Positions 62,484 through 64,000 of a DNA stretch of 64,000 bases are shown here, piece after piece. Each line of letters begins with the position of its first letter. Position 1 is the stretch's first letter. The notes under the pieces were generated by a model. It searched no databases, was not told where the DNA came from, and worked only from the letters and a program-made list of their open reading frames with translations. Made by a program: the position numbers and the translations under genes. Origin of the DNA: Novosphingobium sp. IK01 (lineage in GTDB: Bacteria > Pseudomonadota > Alphaproteobacteria > Sphingomonadales > Sphingomonadaceae); assembly GCF_033242265.1 (NCBI RefSeq), contig NZ_BTFW01000001.1, positions 558,001-622,000 on the forward strand. The letters are read 5' to 3'.

Positions 62484-63139
62484 GCTATGATCGCCAGCCC
62501 ATGCCCCCGCAAGTCGCCCCTGACCTCGTGCGGCGGCTTGCCCAAACCGAGACATCGACGCTTGGACATTGGCGTCTTTGGGGTATTTGTGCCCCGGAGC
62601 TGCGCCCTCTCAAGCCCACGATGAAGGCCTGCGGAACAGTGGTCACCTTGGCGTTGCCAGGCCCTGACGGCGCACTCTTGCACGAGGCCCTGTCCTGTCT
62701 GCGCAAAGGCGACGTACTCGCCATCGACCGGCTCGGAGATACGCTGCACGCAGCGGTGGGGGGCGTGGTCGCCGCGGCTGCGGTGGCCAGGGGGCTTGCC
62801 GGGATCGTCGTCGATGGTCCGGTCACGGATCTTTGCGAAATCCTCGAAACGGGACTTCCGGTCTGGTCGCGCGGTGTGTCCGCCAAAACGACACGCCGCC
62901 TGGGCCTTGGCGGGCGGTTCAATGCGGCGGTGAATATTGGCGGTGCCGTCGCGCACCCCGGTGACCTTGCCCTGTGTGATGGCGATGGGGTCGTTTTTGT
63001 TTCCACGCAGGAAGCCGAAGACGACATTGATCGTGCAATCCGCAGCGCACATCGCGAACGCACCATTCGGGACGGCCTTGCGCAAGGCAACATGCTCGAA
63101 GGGCTGCTGGAGCAGCCGGTTCTGGCGAGGCTGACCTGA
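62480..63139 (+). CDS. RraA-like aldolase-fold protein
   Basis: 219 residues. It matches the RraA/4-hydroxy-4-methyl-2-oxoglutarate aldolase family: GGVVAAAAVARGLAGIVVDGPVTDLCEIL and NIGGAVAHPGDLALCDGDGVVF. In catalytic members the loop reads DGxxRDxxE, and the Arg is essential; here it is Thr116 (PVTDLCE), though Asp117 and Glu120 remain. It may be a regulator of RNA processing in RraA style, or an altered lyase. ATGA overlap with the creatininase. Confidence 0.85.
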   Translation: MSYDRQPMPPQVAPDLVRRLAQTETSTLGHWRLWGICAPELRPLKPTMKACGTVVTLALPGPDGALLHEALSCLRKGDVLAIDRLGDTLHAAVGGVVAAAAVARGLAGIVVDGPVTDLCEILETGLPVWSRGVSAKTTRRLGLGGRFNAAVNIGGAVAHPGDLALCDGDGVVFVSTQEAEDDIDRAIRSAHRERTIRDGLAQGNMLEGLLEQPVLARLT

Positions 63140-63140
63140 C

Positions 63141-63632
63141 ATGAACACACGCCTGACCCTTGACGACGCCGATATCCGCATTCTTGCGGCCCTTCAGAAG
63201 GACGGCACCCTTTCGATGGCGGCGCTCTCCGAGCGTGTCCACCTTTCGCACAGCAGTTGCTGGCGCCGTCTCAGGAGACTGGAAGCCGCTGGCACGATCA
63301 CTGGTCGCGTGGCGCTGCTCGATCCGGCGAAGCTGGGACTGGAGCTGACCGCCTATGTCTCGGTCCGCACCAGCGAACACAATGAGGAATGGCTGCGCAG
63401 CTTCGCGCGTGCTGTCGAAGCGATACCCGAAATAGTCGAGTTGTACCGCATGACCGGTGATGTCGATTACCTGATGAAGATCCGGGTCGCCAACATCGCT
63501 GCCTACGACGCGGTGTACAAGAAACTGATCAGCATGGTGAAACTTACAGACGTCAGCTCCGCCTTTGCGATGGAAGAAATGAAGAACACCACGGAGCTTC
63601 CTCTATCCACGTCACCCTGCCGCACCGGATGA
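63141..63632 (+). CDS. Lrp/AsnC-family transcriptional regulator
   Basis: 163 residues. HTH at about 8-60 (DADIRILAALQKDGTLSMAALSERVHLSHSSCWRRLRRLE), then the ligand-binding domain (VELYRMTGDVDYLMKIRVANIAAYDAVYKKL). It starts one base after the RraA-like stop. A palindrome lies just behind it, in front of the PLP enzyme. It is likely to control that downstream gene, or sense an amino acid made by the pathway. Confidence 0.92.
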   Translation: MNTRLTLDDADIRILAALQKDGTLSMAALSERVHLSHSSCWRRLRRLEAAGTITGRVALLDPAKLGLELTAYVSVRTSEHNEEWLRSFARAVEAIPEIVELYRMTGDVDYLMKIRVANIAAYDAVYKKLISMVKLTDVSSAFAMEEMKNTTELPLSTSPCRTG

Positions 63633-63634
63633 CG

Positions 63635-63671
63635 CGCATCATTTTGCAATTCAACATGAAATCATGATGCG
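63635..63671. promoter_or_regulatory. Candidate Lrp operator CGCATCAT-N21-ATGATGCG
   Basis: A perfect 8-bp inverted repeat, ends 63635-63642 and 63664-63671, directly after the Lrp stop codon and about 50 bases upstream of the PLP-enzyme start. The spacing spans about three helical turns. Confidence 0.5.
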
Positions 63672-63723
63672 ATCTTCGAGGCCGCTGCCTGACATTGGAA
63701 ATGACATCACCGAGCAGGCCAAA

Positions 63724-64000
63724 ATGCGGTCGCATGACAGAACAGGAATGCCAATTGTGACTATTGATTATGGCAGAAATAGCGAAGCGACGCGCATGAT
63801 CCACCCGGTTCATGTCGACGATGACGTTCTGCGAACTGCCGCACCTGTTATTCAGCGTGGCACCACGGTTTTGCTCGATGACTACAGCGCATTTGGAAGA
63901 ACCACACCGACCTATGGGCGCGGCGGCCTTGCTTCGCAGGCCGCGCTGCGACAGGCGCTTTGCGAACTCGAAGGCGGCGAGGGGGCTGAACTTTATCCGT
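63724..64000 (+). CDS. Cystathionine beta/gamma-lyase-type PLP enzyme (N-terminal part, cut by window end)
   Basis: At least 92 codons, running off the window. The pattern HPVHVDDDVLRTAAPVIQRG, then TTVLLDDYSAF, TYGRGGLASQAALRQAL and CELEGGEGAELYP is the N-terminal part of Cys/Met-metabolism PLP enzymes (MetC, MetB, methionine gamma-lyase). The catalytic Lys lies beyond the end. Starts possible are ATG 63724 and GTG 63757 (AGGA nine bases before), plus ATG 63664. It follows an Lrp regulator with a candidate operator between them. Confidence 0.82.
   Translation, partial: MRSHDRTGMPIVTIDYGRNSEATRMIHPVHVDDDVLRTAAPVIQRGTTVLLDDYSAFGRTTPTYGRGGLASQAALRQALCELEGGEGAELYP

Overview
The base composition (high GC), the codon use, the many TonB-dependent receptors, a PEP-CTERM protein, class III alcohol dehydrogenase, FadL/FadE-type fatty acid genes and several small proteins of a type I associate with sphingomonads all suggest an alphaproteobacterial chromosome of the Sphingomonadales, perhaps Novosphingobium-like. 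That placement is inference; no rRNA or other taxonomic marker lies in the window. I see no tRNA, rRNA, CRISPR array, phage or complete insertion sequence.

Region 1 (about 1-18.5 kb). A leftward operon of nine genes (12473 to 1336) encodes an ABC importer (lipoprotein, permease, ATPase), a NikR-like ribbon-helix-helix regulator, the two urea-carboxylase-associated proteins (now known as carboxyguanidine deiminase subunits), a biotin-dependent urea/guanidine carboxylase, allophanate hydrolase and a secreted beta-propeller. Asp697 of the carboxylase points to guanidine rather than urea. A TonB-dependent receptor is divergent from it. The 844-bp gap between them holds two copies of one operator-like palindrome (TATTAC-N14-GTAATA), and I find no guanidine-I riboswitch. 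The regulator has lost three of the four NikR nickel ligands, so this looks like a guanidine import and assimilation system under a repurposed NikR-fold regulator. A fatty acid hydroxylase and a TPR-sulfotransferase follow the receptor.

Region 2 (18.5-25.5 kb). An exonuclease, a pirin with a divergent LysR regulator, a second LysR with a divergent BASS-type transporter, an Lrp regulator and an EamA exporter. A 192-nt, multiply branched inverted-repeat structure sits exactly between two convergent genes (23746-23937).

Region 3 (25.5-44 kb). Fatty acid uptake and beta-oxidation (MerR regulator, FadD, FadL, thiolase, FadN-like fusion, acyl-CoA dehydrogenase, MFS transporter), then HxlR/flavodoxin, LysR/class III alcohol dehydrogenase and PutA.

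Region 4 (44-54 kb). A copper-uptake set (DUF2946, copper-type TonB receptor, TonB), a PEP-CTERM protein facing a TPR lipoprotein, small conserved proteins, a cold-shock protein, and an operon of cytochrome b561, membrane-tethered LuxR-type regulator and DUF4010 protein.

Region 5 (54-64 kb). A tightly overlapping rightward operon controlled by an IclR protein: secreted amidohydrolase, MHS-type transporter, large secreted M14 carboxypeptidase, nitrilase-family amidase, creatininase-family protein, RraA-like protein and an Lrp regulator, followed by the start of a cystathionine-lyase-type PLP enzyme. It looks like an undescribed route for an amide- or peptide-like compound, and three of its enzymes have replaced canonical active-site residues.
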